Counted from the first letter of the stretch, positions 6,738 to 15,274 are shown. The stretch is DNA of 19,170 nucleotides from MGIIb-O3 sp046710875 (GCA_046710875.1 JBKEHQ010000019.1:1-19170), one strand, 5' to 3'. Numbers and translations: made by a program. The notes: generated by a model not told the origin, from the sequence alone.

Positions 6738-6925
6738 TTAAATTACCCTATATTTCTTTGAGAGCGCGCATGGGTAATCCCCCCTTATACGAAGCAAAGG
6801 GTAGCCTCTGAAAGGACGGGTTGGTGTGTTGTTCGAGCAATGGGAATTAAAACACCAATATAACATGAATATTATCTTTGAAAATATTAAATACCTACTT
6901 TACTGAGGGGCGCTTGGAGATTCCA

Positions 6926-7582
6926 ATGTCAGATTACATTAAAGAAAACCATAATATTGTCAATAGAATTAGAGAAAGAGGATTTTATGATGAAGAAACT
7001 GTTCATAACATAATAGACTCGACATTAATATGCCATGTATCATTCATCCAAGATGGAAGACCATTTGTAATCCCCACAATACATGCGAGATCAGGTAGAA
7101 CAATATATCTGCATGGGGCAAAAGCAAGTAGACTACTAGGAGAAACTGGCAAAGGTAATGAATTATGTCTTTGTTTCACACATGTAGATGGAATAGTTTT
7201 AGCAAGATCCCTATATAATTCATCTATGAACTATAGGTCAGTGGTAGCTTTTGGAAAAGGTAGAGTAGCAACTATTGAGGAGAAACTAGAGGCAATGAAA
7301 ATTATGACTGAAGGACTTGTACCTGGAAGATGGGAGGGTGCAAGACAACCTAATGATAAAGAAATGAAAAGTACCTCAATAGTTGCCATTGATATTGATC
7401 ATGCTTCAGCTAAAATTAGAGAAGGAGAAGCAGATGATTTTGAAGAAGATATTCCTGGTCCATGGTGGGCAGGTGTTTTACCAATAGAATCAAAAATCCT
7501 TCCACCAATAAGCAATAGTGATTTGTCATCAGGAATAGAAACACCGGACAATGTCAAAAAAATAATTGGTAAAATTTTCTAA
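6926..7582 (+). CDS. Pyridoxamine 5'-phosphate oxidase family (flavin-binding split-barrel) protein
   Basis: A 218-residue member of the Pyridox_ox_2/PNPOx-like FMN-binding family, cytosolic. Family blocks in order: 'RERGFYDEETVHNIIDST', 'CHVSFIQDGRPFVIPT', 'IYLHGAKASRLL' (phosphate/FMN-binding strand), 'DGIVLARSLYNSSMNYRSVVAFGKGR', 'EGLVPGRWEGARQP' and 'GPWWAGVLPI'. This is the uncharacterised nitroreductase/FMN-binding branch, not the vitamin B6 enzyme PdxH itself; the physiological substrate is unknown. The start is placed at ATG 6926 ('MSDYIKENHN'), where family similarity begins and GGAG (6916-6919) lies six bases upstream; a TTG at 6878 would overlap the TATA-like ATTAAATA (6885-6892). 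The last 30 residues (after 'VLPIESKILPP') are a low-similarity tail. Confidence 0.88.
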   Translation: MSDYIKENHNIVNRIRERGFYDEETVHNIIDSTLICHVSFIQDGRPFVIPTIHARSGRTIYLHGAKASRLLGETGKGNELCLCFTHVDGIVLARSLYNSSMNYRSVVAFGKGRVATIEEKLEAMKIMTEGLVPGRWEGARQPNDKEMKSTSIVAIDIDHASAKIREGEADDFEEDIPGPWWAGVLPIESKILPPISNSDLSSGIETPDNVKKIIGKIF

Positions 7583-7663
7583 TTAATTATTCCTGACACT
7601 CTACCACGTCCATGATATTGGCATGGCAATGATGGTATTAACCGATTCTACTGCGTTCTGATT

Positions 7664-7684
7664 AAAAAAACCAAGGGTACCCTT
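7664..7684 (-). terminator. Putative terminator of the symporter gene
   Basis: On the minus strand a perfect 12-base palindrome AAGGGTACCCTT is followed by GG and seven T, starting 46 bases past the symporter stop. A larger stem is possible: CCCTTTGCT (7680-7688) pairs with AGCAAAGGG (7709-7717). The T-run alone would be a plausible archaeal terminator. Confidence 0.55.
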
Positions 7685-7729
7685 TGCTTCAAGTTGAATC
7701 ATATGGTTAGCAAAGGGATACTTCAAAAA

Positions 7730-9817
7730 TCATAATGAACTAATATTATAATCGAGTGTAATTAACTCAACTAAATATTCTACTTCCTCTCCATCATCAG
7801 TATTTGTACATCCAATTCCACCGCCTGATTGTGCAACCACATTTATTTCGAGAGTGTATATGCCTAATCCTGAATCTCCTGCGTTCAATCCTTTGTTAAT
7901 ATCTGATTCCGATACACCAGTTACATTTCCTATCATTGAACTGTCGTACCATTCAATCTCAACAAAGTGTGATGAAGAACTCCCTGCAGAATTCTGCCCA
8001 CTAGATGTGTTATTGTTTTCGTCATGGAGTATAGTCCCTGTTATGGTATCTGGATCAGGATTAGATGCTCCAGGTACACTGCACCCTAAACCAGAACTTG
8101 TTTCATCTTCTGAATATGTTAGAGTTACTCTAACGCCTACAATATTGATATCTTCTAGATTAGGTACAGAATCAGTGGTCATTTCGATTGTGAATGTTTG
8201 GCCGTCATTAATGTATTCTATTCCATCTGCCAACTTTTCACTATCAAAACTAGTCTCTACGAACCAAGATCCTGGATTTTTTACATCCTCCTGTAGAGAG
8301 TCCGGTCCTGCAATAATGTATGCAGTTTCACCAACGATTATAGGAGCAAAAATAACTAATGTGGCAATACCTAAAGTTTTGAAATCTGGAAATTCAAATC
8401 TACCTAAAGGTGATATATGTGAAGTACGTAATTGGTTCATTATAAAATGAATAATAAATGCAGCCCCCATGCCAGGGACAGATGGAAATATGTCATCTCC
8501 AAATCCACTAATGGACCATAAAATAACAGTGACTAATGCTGTCGTCATCATTGCGATAGTATGGGTTGAATCAGGCTCATATCCTGCCCATTTAATAATT
8601 AAAATTGGTACGAAAATTGATCCTAAGCCATATACGGCTAGTACAACCAAAGCAAATACCGAATCTCCGCCAGGAACATACAATCCAAAAATTGAGATTG
8701 ATGTGGCAAAGACCGCAATGATTAGAGTCACTAATTTAGCTTTTTTATGGTCTTGGCTTATTTCTGGCATGATATCGTCTGTGAATGCAGCGGTACAGGC
8801 GAGAACCTGACTATCGGCTGTAGACATAGTTGCGGCAAAAATTGATGCTAATATCAAGCCAACCCAAAATGGGTCCAGTGTTTCCATAGCTAACATTGGT
8901 AATCCTAGTTCGGGATCAAAATCGGTACCTGTGAACACTACACGACTTGCCAATCCTATGATTACCATAATTAGTAGGAATGGTATTTGCCACGCAAAGA
9001 ACCAGCGCATGGCAGTCTTCCTATCTTCGTCTGTCGCTAATGTCATTACTCGTGAAACTACTTGAGGTTGCCCGGCAACGCTCAGTCCACCCAAGAAAAA
9101 TGCGAAAATCCATAAACTGACACCAAAATTAAGATCTGCAGGTACGATACTGGTCAGATTCGCATTTTCGGCGGCTAACCCCTCGTGTAATCCTGAAAAA
9201 CCACCTACTTCTTGCATTGCAACATAGCAAAGTAAACTTGAACCAATAATCATCACACAGGATTGAGCCGCATCAGTCCATATTGAAGCACGTATACCAC
9301 CTGCATAGCAATAAGCAACTACTAAAACGAAACCAATCAGAATTCCGACGACTTCTGACCACCCTAACATCACATTGAGTGCTTTCCCTCCACTAGTCAA
9401 TTGAGCAGCCGCATATACAGCCAGGAAAAGAATAGAGAATAATGCTGCTAACTTCGCCTCTGGGGAACCAGTGACTTCAGAAACTAGTGATGAAAGTGAT
9501 CGAACACCGCGCTCATTCGCAGATTGTTGAATAAATTTATACAACCAAATCCATGCTATAATTTGCCCAAGCAATGACCCAAAACCTATCCAAATAATTG
9601 AGTAACCCATTGTAAATGTAAAGCCAATAAAACCGATGAACATGTATCCTGAATTCCAAGTACTTACAGCAGATAGTGCCGCAAGAGCAGGATGCATTCC
9701 GCGACTAGCAACGAGATAATCATCAGTAGTATCTTCTTTTACCCACATACTGGCTAATCCTACACCCGCGAAGGCACACATGAATAGGAGGAACGAGGCT
9801 ATCAGGACAAGGTCCAT
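7730..9817 (-). CDS. Na+/solute symporter (SSS family) with C-terminal extracellular domain
   Basis: A 695-residue protein of the SSS (PutP/SGLT) family. Around twelve membrane helices occupy the first 500 residues: opening 'DLVLIASFLLFMCAF', substrate/Na+ region 'SAVSTWNSGYMFIGFIGF', 'AGGIRASIWTDAAQ', 'AGQPQVVSRVM' and the signature 'FAATMSTADSQVLACTAAF', where the Ser-Thr pair matches the Na2 site (Ser340/Thr341 of PutP). This resembles amino-acid/proline-type members; the substrate is unproven. After a last helix ('LGIATLVIFAPIIVGETAYIIA') an unusual 190-residue domain follows, predicted outside the cell, rich in beta strands, Gly/Ser/Asn, with single Cys in two 'LGC/IGC' contexts that might form a disulfide. 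Start placed at ATG 9817; a TTG at 9847 would add ten residues. It lies downstream of the exported peptidase on the same strand. Confidence 0.85.
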   Translation of the reverse strand: MDLVLIASFLLFMCAFAGVGLASMWVKEDTTDDYLVASRGMHPALAALSAVSTWNSGYMFIGFIGFTFTMGYSIIWIGFGSLLGQIIAWIWLYKFIQQSANERGVRSLSSLVSEVTGSPEAKLAALFSILFLAVYAAAQLTSGGKALNVMLGWSEVVGILIGFVLVVAYCYAGGIRASIWTDAAQSCVMIIGSSLLCYVAMQEVGGFSGLHEGLAAENANLTSIVPADLNFGVSLWIFAFFLGGLSVAGQPQVVSRVMTLATDEDRKTAMRWFFAWQIPFLLIMVIIGLASRVVFTGTDFDPELGLPMLAMETLDPFWVGLILASIFAATMSTADSQVLACTAAFTDDIMPEISQDHKKAKLVTLIIAVFATSISIFGLYVPGGDSVFALVVLAVYGLGSIFVPILIIKWAGYEPDSTHTIAMMTTALVTVILWSISGFGDDIFPSVPGMGAAFIIHFIMNQLRTSHISPLGRFEFPDFKTLGIATLVIFAPIIVGETAYIIAGPDSLQEDVKNPGSWFVETSFDSEKLADGIEYINDGQTFTIEMTTDSVPNLEDINIVGVRVTLTYSEDETSSGLGCSVPGASNPDPDTITGTILHDENNNTSSGQNSAGSSSSHFVEIEWYDSSMIGNVTGVSESDINKGLNAGDSGLGIYTLEINVVAQSGGGIGCTNTDDGEEVEYLVELITLDYNISSL

Positions 9818-9977
9818 ACAAAGGGGGGATGGTATGTTGACTATCAATAATGGGGGGGCCTGTTTTTACTTCATTGGTAAAAGATACAATTTGGATGTGC
9901 AGGAGAATGGGTCTAAGAAGACACTCATTGATTGTAATTGGCAAATTAGTGTGCTCTTTCAGCGGCTATCCTTTGAT

Positions 9978-11852
9978 TCAATCTTCTTGCCACCAATTAG
10001 GAACATTAAACCAATTTTCATGATCTACAGGCCTGTCTAAGGTCGGTAAAGTTAGAACTTGATATCCTGCAAATATTGTCATTCCTATGGGTGCACATGG
10101 CGAGGGAAGATAATCTTCTCCAGTCTCAGAAATTACCAATTTAATAGTATGCCCTTTGGGAACTATGACGTCCATTGGATTAAACTCCATAAGCATCCTA
10201 TAGTTTGTCAAAGGATATGTTGGCAATGCATCATACCCTCCATCTCTATATCTAACATCCATAGTTGCATGACCTAATCTTAATCCAGAAGTTCCATCAA
10301 ACATTGTTACAAATAATTGCCCTCCATTACATGTATTTGTTCTTGCATCAATGTGTAATGTTGGTAATCCTGAGATATGCATATCGTCCATCAAAGGAAG
10401 ACTAGTAATTGTCATTGATTGTTGGGAATTAACTGTTCCAGACATTCCTCCATCCCAGTCTGCAATTGCATACTGGATATTAGTGGTATCTTCTGCTGGC
10501 CATGTTTCTTCAATATGCCATTCTCCATCATTTCTCTGTACTTGGACATAAGACTCTGGCTCTTCGCCAATATCCTTCAAATAATATTCAAACCATGGGA
10601 ATAATTCAACGGCCCAATCCATTCTTGATACGCTTGGAAAAGCTTCTGCTCCATATCCTGATTCTAACTCTTCGTGAACTGTTGGTTGGTCAGGATAGTT
10701 ATGCCCCCATTGTCCAGAAATAGTTCGAACATTAATTCCAGCATCACTCAATAATTGATGTGTTGGGAATGCATGGTATGGATCTACATTCCAATCTTGT
10801 AAGCCCCAAACAATATACACACTTCCTTGATAGTTATCTATTACATCCTGTAAGTGATATCTTTCATTCCAGTAATCATTCCATTGATCTCCTCCCAATC
10901 CCGCACCTAACCAAGTACTAAAGGGATTCAAGGGGCCTATGGCATCATCAGAACAGAATCTCATATCATCAGTAGTAGCATCAGAAGTTGCTCCTTCATA
11001 CAGAACATCATAGAGCATTGCCCTAGCTTCACTGGAGCCATTTCGATAGAACATTTGCTGTACTCCGATTGATCCAGATATTGGGACAATAGTCTTTAGA
11101 TGTTCAGAGGGATTTTGTGCAGCTTCCCAATTGGTTGTTCCTGCGTATGATTTACCCATTAATCCAACATTACCATTTGACCACTCTTGCTCACCAAGCC
11201 AGTGAACTGCTGATTGGATTCCGATTTGCTCACTAAGTCCCTTTACATCCTGACAATGAGTAGATTTACCTGTACCAAATGTCGAAATTTGGGCTAAAGC
11301 ATAACCATGAGGTACAAATTCTTCTAATACCCACAAACCGACACCTGCATCAGGAACAGTATTGGGATTAGAGTCATCACCAACAACTCCTTCTCCTCCA
11401 AAATCATAGTAAGGATGGACGGTTGCAATTACAGGTATTTTAGTTCCATTAGGAACATCTGGCATCCATAAAGAAACATGCATCAAAGCGGGCTCTGGAT
11501 ATCCTACATCTTGCTCAGAGATTGGCAAGTCAACTTCAACGAAAAATTCCGTAGGACCAGACCAAGAGTACAAACCTTCAACTGGTAATTGACTTCTCCA
11601 TCCAGTCATGTTTAATTCCATATTTTCTCGTTCATTAACCGGTGTTTCCCACCATTCATATTCTGAATTACTAAATGCACCTGGGCCCGCTCCGGACCAA
11701 ATAGTTGAGCTAAAAATCATTCCTACAACTGCAACAGTCGTGAAGAAAATTCCAACCTTTTTACCTATGCTTAAATTGATTAAGAAAGAAGAACTATTGA
11801 TATCGAAGAAACTCCTTTCTTCAATTATCTCAGCATCCAAGGCATCAACCAT
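9978..11852 (-). CDS. Membrane-anchored S15/CocE-type alpha/beta-hydrolase (Xaa-Pro dipeptidyl-peptidase-like)
   Basis: A 624-residue protein with one uncleaved anchor helix (about 32-54, preceded by KK), placing the enzyme on the outer face. The alpha/beta-hydrolase domain carries a visible triad: Ser235 in 'GLMGKSYAGTT', Asp353 in 'GLQDWNVDP' and His384 in 'GQWGHNYP'. 'FGTGKSTHCQDVKG' upstream of the nucleophile is like the family 'G.G.S.G' block. The C-terminal 180 residues form the jelly-roll domain shared by S15 peptidases and cocaine esterase ('GLPTLHIDARTN', 'LRLGHATMDVRYRDGGY', 'VIVPKGHTIKLVIS'). Such enzymes cleave Xaa-Pro dipeptides or esters/amides; which one cannot be decided by eye. 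It is followed on the same strand by a Na+/solute symporter 160 bases later, suggesting degradation coupled to uptake. Several Cys suggest disulfides outside the cell. Confidence 0.87.
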   Translation of the reverse strand: MVDALDAEIIEERSFFDINSSSFLINLSIGKKVGIFFTTVAVVGMIFSSTIWSGAGPGAFSNSEYEWWETPVNERENMELNMTGWRSQLPVEGLYSWSGPTEFFVEVDLPISEQDVGYPEPALMHVSLWMPDVPNGTKIPVIATVHPYYDFGGEGVVGDDSNPNTVPDAGVGLWVLEEFVPHGYALAQISTFGTGKSTHCQDVKGLSEQIGIQSAVHWLGEQEWSNGNVGLMGKSYAGTTNWEAAQNPSEHLKTIVPISGSIGVQQMFYRNGSSEARAMLYDVLYEGATSDATTDDMRFCSDDAIGPLNPFSTWLGAGLGGDQWNDYWNERYHLQDVIDNYQGSVYIVWGLQDWNVDPYHAFPTHQLLSDAGINVRTISGQWGHNYPDQPTVHEELESGYGAEAFPSVSRMDWAVELFPWFEYYLKDIGEEPESYVQVQRNDGEWHIEETWPAEDTTNIQYAIADWDGGMSGTVNSQQSMTITSLPLMDDMHISGLPTLHIDARTNTCNGGQLFVTMFDGTSGLRLGHATMDVRYRDGGYDALPTYPLTNYRMLMEFNPMDVIVPKGHTIKLVISETGEDYLPSPCAPIGMTIFAGYQVLTLPTLDRPVDHENWFNVPNWWQED

Positions 11853-11979
11853 CGCTCTTGCGGTTAGATGATAGCAGATTATCCTAATGCTTTGTTGGAT
11901 AGAATTAATATATTCCTATTTCAACATCTAAAATCAAATTATCTCAATTGATACTTGATTCTGATTAGAACGTTTAGAG

Positions 11980-11987
11980 TTAAAATA
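11980..11987 (+). promoter_or_regulatory. TATA-like box of the nitrilase gene
   Basis: TTAAAATA, centred about 30 bp ahead of ATG 12013. The same geometry as the TspO-like gene, so it points to ATG 12013 rather than 12040 as a near-leaderless start. Confidence 0.45.
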
Positions 11988-12012
11988 CACACTCTTCAGT
12001 TACATCAGGTCT

Positions 12013-12942
12013 ATGTGCTTACGCCTAGTCAGAATATTTATGAAAGTCGCAGTCATACAGATGTCACCAGTATTTCTAGATAAAAAAGCATCTTGGCAAA
12101 AACTCAAGGCACTTATTCTCGAAGCAATTGGTGAAGGTGCTAGCGTAATTACATGGGCAGAGACATTACTTCCGGGATATCCCGTTTGGATGGGAATGAC
12201 TGATTCAGCACGTTGGAACCAACCCGAACAGAAACGAGTGTATTCGACCTATGTGAGGGAAGCAGTCAGTCTAGATGGTCCAATAGTCACAGAGATGCGT
12301 GAGATCGCCTCTGAGCATAAAATAATGCTAATGGGTGGCATACTTGAAGCAGGAGTTAGCAGTGTCTACTGCACACTACTAACTATTGGTTTTGAAGGTG
12401 AGATACTTGGTAGACATCGTAAGATAAAAACAACCTATGACGAGCGTCTGATATGGGCAGATGGAGATATCGAGGGACTACGTACTTACGATACTCCCGA
12501 GGGTAAAATAGGTGGATTAAATTGCTGGGAGAATTGGATTCCTCTCGCCCGTGCTGCACTACATCAAGAGGGTGAAATGATTCATGTTGCAGTCTGGCCT
12601 GGTTCTTATTCTCTTACAAAAGATATTACTAGATTTATGGCAATGGAAGGAAGATCTTGGATTCTATCAGCATGTGGGGTATACAGGGGAGAGGATTTTG
12701 GACATCTATCAATTGATGATTTCCCAATGCGGGATGAAATGCTGAAAGCTGGAGGATTACACTCAGGAGGATCTATGATTGTAAATCCAACTGGTGAGAT
12801 AATCGCTGGACCACTCCCAGATTATGAGGAAGGAATACTATATGCAGATGTAGATAGGCGAACAGTTGTAGAAGAGAGGCAAAATTTTGATTATAGTGGC
12901 CATTACAGTCGACCAGACCTTCTTACACTAACAAGAAAATAA
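12013..12942 (+). CDS. Nitrilase (branch 1 carbon-nitrogen hydrolase)
   Basis: Hydrolyses nitriles to carboxylic acid and ammonia in the cytosol. The 309 residues carry the catalytic set: Glu50 in 'TWAETLLPGYP', Lys137 in 'GRHRKIKTTYDERLIW' with the second Glu144, and nucleophile Cys171 in 'GGLNCWENWIPLAR'. The 'CWEN' context and the end 'GHYSRPDLLTL' are characteristic of true nitrilases/cyanide hydratase relatives rather than amidases or beta-ureidopropionases. Two starts are possible: ATG 12013 (supported by a TATA box at leaderless spacing) and ATG 12040, where family similarity begins ('MKVAVIQMSP'); neither has a ribosome site, and the nine extra residues are not conserved-looking. A sampled line has about 45 percent GC, higher than the photolyase next door. 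Substrate (aliphatic, aryl or cyanide-like) cannot be assigned. Confidence 0.9.
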   Translation: MCLRLVRIFMKVAVIQMSPVFLDKKASWQKLKALILEAIGEGASVITWAETLLPGYPVWMGMTDSARWNQPEQKRVYSTYVREAVSLDGPIVTEMREIASEHKIMLMGGILEAGVSSVYCTLLTIGFEGEILGRHRKIKTTYDERLIWADGDIEGLRTYDTPEGKIGGLNCWENWIPLARAALHQEGEMIHVAVWPGSYSLTKDITRFMAMEGRSWILSACGVYRGEDFGHLSIDDFPMRDEMLKAGGLHSGGSMIVNPTGEIIAGPLPDYEEGILYADVDRRTVVEERQNFDYSGHYSRPDLLTLTRK

Positions 12943-13027
12943 ACAGACATTAATGAATGAATGTTAGAATAGATATTTTTCTGCTTTAGTATGGCCGGTT
13001 AATCGTAATTATTTAGGGAGTAAAAAG

Positions 13028-14608
13028 ATGAAAACGGCAATATTATGGTTTAGAAAATCTATCAGGTTACATGATAATCCAGTTTTAACATGGGCAAATT
13101 CCTCTGAAGATATTGATTCAATAATTCCTATTTACATCATGGAAGATAAATGGAATTCAGATAAGGGAAGTATCCAGGGCCGAAGTCGTTTGAATTTTCT
13201 CTACGACTCTTTGCTTGACTTGGACAGAAATCTCAAGGAGAATTATGGGGCAAAACTCTTAGTTTTCTCTGGAGATCCTGTGATAATTATAGAATCTATA
13301 ATTAATAGTTTAGATGGTAAAATCAATTGGTTATTGTGTGATTATTGCTCTGAGCCTAGAAGTAGGAATGAAATTAATAAAATTGAGAAAAATTTGACTA
13401 ATTTTGGAATCCATAGCAAAGTCTTTCCAACAGTAAATACTATCTTAGATATTGAAAAAATAACACAATCAAATAATTTTATTAATCCAAAATCATCAAA
13501 AGACATAGACAGAATTTTCAAAAAGAACCTCAACATAAGTCCCGATGGATACCTAGTTAATGAGGCAATTCCAATCCCTAATAATATTTGTACAGACTCA
13601 TTAATATTGGAAGCTGTAATTCAAGACACCCGAGCTTCACAATATTATGTTCCATGCGAAGAAATCAGGCAGAAATCAGAGCAACTAATATTGAAATCAG
13701 AACGAAATAGTCTCTACTTTCTGGGAGGAGAGAGAGAAGCATTGGCAAGACTCAAGAAGAAGGTTTCAGAAAGGCCTGACTTCGTTAATAATTTCAAAAA
13801 ACCGAAGACATTTTCCACTAATGAAAAAGGAAACCCTATGGAGCCCACAACTACAGGATTATCGCCATACATCAGTCATGGATGCCTATCTGTAAGACTT
13901 GTATGGAATGAATGTGCAAAGGCCCATTTCAACTCAAATCATACCAAACCTCCGGAATCACTCCATGGTCAATTAATGTTCAGAGAAATGTTTTATCTCT
14001 TGTCTAGATCTGTTGAAAACTGGGAAGATGATGCCAATAATTCAAACTGTAAACCAATCAATTGGGGAGAATATGATCAGTCGAAGATTATTGCTTGGGA
14101 GTCGGGAATGACAGGTTTCCCCTACATTGATGCAATGATGCGACAGCTAGATGCAACTGGTTGGATGCACCATTTAGGCAGGCATGCAGTATCCTGTTTC
14201 CTCACTCGTGGCCAGTTATGGCAAAATTGGAAACATGGAAGAGATGTGTTTGAAAGAAAACTAGTGGACTCTGATTGGGCAATAAATAATGGAAACTGGC
14301 TATGGCTGGCTGGAGTTGCACCCTTTTCCATGCCATATTACCGAGTGTATAATCCATGTCCCGATTCAAAATCTAGTTTGAATGTAGAAGCTATAGAAGC
14401 TAACTTTGTACGATTTTGGGTTCCAGAACTAGCCTCATATCCATCAAAGTATATTTTCGAGCCACATTTGGCTCCTTTAGAGGTACAAAGATTATCAAAA
14501 TGTATCATTGGTCAAGATTATCCTTTGCCAATAATCGATAGGAAAGTAAGCCGAAGTGAAAATCTTTCAATGTTTAAGGAGAATGTAGAAAGACTCAAAA
14601 GAATGTAA
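13028..14608 (+). CDS. Cryptochrome/photolyase, (6-4)-photolyase-like
   Basis: A 526-residue flavoprotein that repairs UV photoproducts with blue light. N-terminal antenna domain about 1-135 (opening 'AILWFRKSIRLHDNP', typical), helical FAD domain from about 220. FAD-domain landmarks: 'PTTTGLSPYISHGCLS' (274-289), 'GQLMFREMFY', 'FPYIDAMMRQLDATGWMHHLGRHAVSCF' and 'DSDWAINNGNWLWL'. His382 and His386 in HHLGRH match the two catalytic histidines of (6-4) photolyases, and Asn420 occupies the position next to FAD N5 that is Asn in repair enzymes. Trp346, Trp401 and Trp424 align with the electron-transfer triad. The animal-cryptochrome/(6-4) branch is thus favoured over CPD class I, without certainty. 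GGGAG (13016-13020) lies seven bases before the ATG. Very AT-rich; a sampled line has 28 percent GC. Confidence 0.92.
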   Translation: MKTAILWFRKSIRLHDNPVLTWANSSEDIDSIIPIYIMEDKWNSDKGSIQGRSRLNFLYDSLLDLDRNLKENYGAKLLVFSGDPVIIIESIINSLDGKINWLLCDYCSEPRSRNEINKIEKNLTNFGIHSKVFPTVNTILDIEKITQSNNFINPKSSKDIDRIFKKNLNISPDGYLVNEAIPIPNNICTDSLILEAVIQDTRASQYYVPCEEIRQKSEQLILKSERNSLYFLGGEREALARLKKKVSERPDFVNNFKKPKTFSTNEKGNPMEPTTTGLSPYISHGCLSVRLVWNECAKAHFNSNHTKPPESLHGQLMFREMFYLLSRSVENWEDDANNSNCKPINWGEYDQSKIIAWESGMTGFPYIDAMMRQLDATGWMHHLGRHAVSCFLTRGQLWQNWKHGRDVFERKLVDSDWAINNGNWLWLAGVAPFSMPYYRVYNPCPDSKSSLNVEAIEANFVRFWVPELASYPSKYIFEPHLAPLEVQRLSKCIIGQDYPLPIIDRKVSRSENLSMFKENVERLKRM

Positions 14609-14734
14609 TTATACGTAAAAGAACTCCTAATAAGATCATTATTGGTATTAATCCACTTATATTTGTACACAGAACTGTCAACTACGTTAGGATGATTTAT
14701 ATTGAGCACTTCCCTGATCATGCGCCTATGCAAG

Positions 14735-15196
14735 TCATTCTTCCGAAGCCTGTTTATCCTCGGAGAGTTCCTTTTCGACCGGTAAGTAGTACATTCCTGT
14801 AGAGGGATCGAATGATACCTCAGAGAATGATACCTCAGAGGTTGATAATTTATCAATTCTATATCCGTATTTCGCAAATATTGGCGATAAGATAAACAAC
14901 ACGCCAACAACAATTGATATCAATCCACAGATTTGGACAATCGGGTTGATTAAAGCCTCGAACCAGTTAGATACTGGTTCTGCTTGTAGAAGGCTATATC
15001 CGAATAATGAGATAATAATCCCAATGAAGAAAAGCAAAACCTCAATTCCTGTTTTGTCTTCTATTTCATTCAGTGAATCTCTAGTAATGTTGGGTTTTCT
15101 CTTATCTGACAAACCCCCCTTGTGCCTTAGGCAATACTCTGTTGTCCTGAATTCGAGCGCTTTGCAGCCTTCGAATGCACACTGCTTCTCGCCCAT
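14735..15196 (-). CDS. Two-helix membrane protein with N-terminal zinc-finger-like motif
   Basis: A 153-residue protein. The N-terminus carries Cys6, Cys11, Cys22 and His25 (C-x4-C-x10-C-x2-H, 'CAFEGC...YCLRH'), a small putative zinc-binding knuckle. A charged linker follows, then two membrane helices (about 52-72 and 83-106) and a C-terminal soluble tail with a duplicated SEVSF pentapeptide (encoded by a 15-bp tandem repeat), 'DPSTGMYYLPVE' and an acidic end. Such knuckle-plus-membrane proteins are, from memory, a recurring uncharacterised type in Marine Group II. A TATA-like box 25 bp ahead of the ATG predicts a leaderless transcript. Divergent from the gene at 15368, so the two may share control. 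Function unknown. Confidence 0.72.
   Translation of the reverse strand: MGEKQCAFEGCKALEFRTTEYCLRHKGGLSDKRKPNITRDSLNEIEDKTGIEVLLFFIGIIISLFGYSLLQAEPVSNWFEALINPIVQICGLISIVVGVLFILSPIFAKYGYRIDKLSTSEVSFSEVSFDPSTGMYYLPVEKELSEDKQASEE
14810..14839. repeat. 15-bp tandem repeat, two perfect copies
   Basis: Two adjacent identical copies of GAATGATACCTCAGA inside the coding sequence of the two-helix zinc-knuckle protein. In frame it encodes two consecutive SEVSF pentapeptides, so the duplication preserves the reading frame. Perfect identity suggests a recent slippage event. Confidence 0.9.
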
Positions 15197-15216
15197 ACTC
15201 TAAAACGACCATCCTA

Positions 15217-15224
15217 AGATATAG
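15217..15224 (-). promoter_or_regulatory. TATA-like box of the zinc-knuckle membrane gene
   Basis: Minus-strand CTATATCT centred about 25 bp ahead of the ATG at 15196, the spacing of a leaderless archaeal promoter. Confidence 0.45.
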
Positions 15225-15274
15225 CATCTTTTACGGCATCATCATCTCTAGCCTTAATTAGACCATCGTCCACT

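Noticed and set aside
6779..6784. CCCCCCTT motif that recurs near 9821-9828 (minus) and 15114-15119
   Set aside because: One copy is in coding sequence and contexts differ; short homopolymer runs are likely coincidence.
6770..6850. GC-richer patch with GTTCGAGC resembling a tRNA T-loop
   Set aside because: No matching acceptor, D or anticodon stems could be drawn, and the T-stem is only three pairs.
6878..6925. TTG start adding 16 residues to the PNPOx-like protein
   Set aside because: It would place the start within the TATA-like region, and family similarity begins at ATG 6926 with GGAG upstream.
7854..8810. Two long plus-strand open frames opposite the symporter
   Set aside because: They are antisense to a continuous symporter reading frame with family motifs, and show no protein-like pattern of their own.
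9823..9858. Two G-tracts (six and seven G) ahead of the symporter start, possible G-quadruplex
   Set aside because: Only two tracts lie close together; four are needed for an intramolecular quadruplex.
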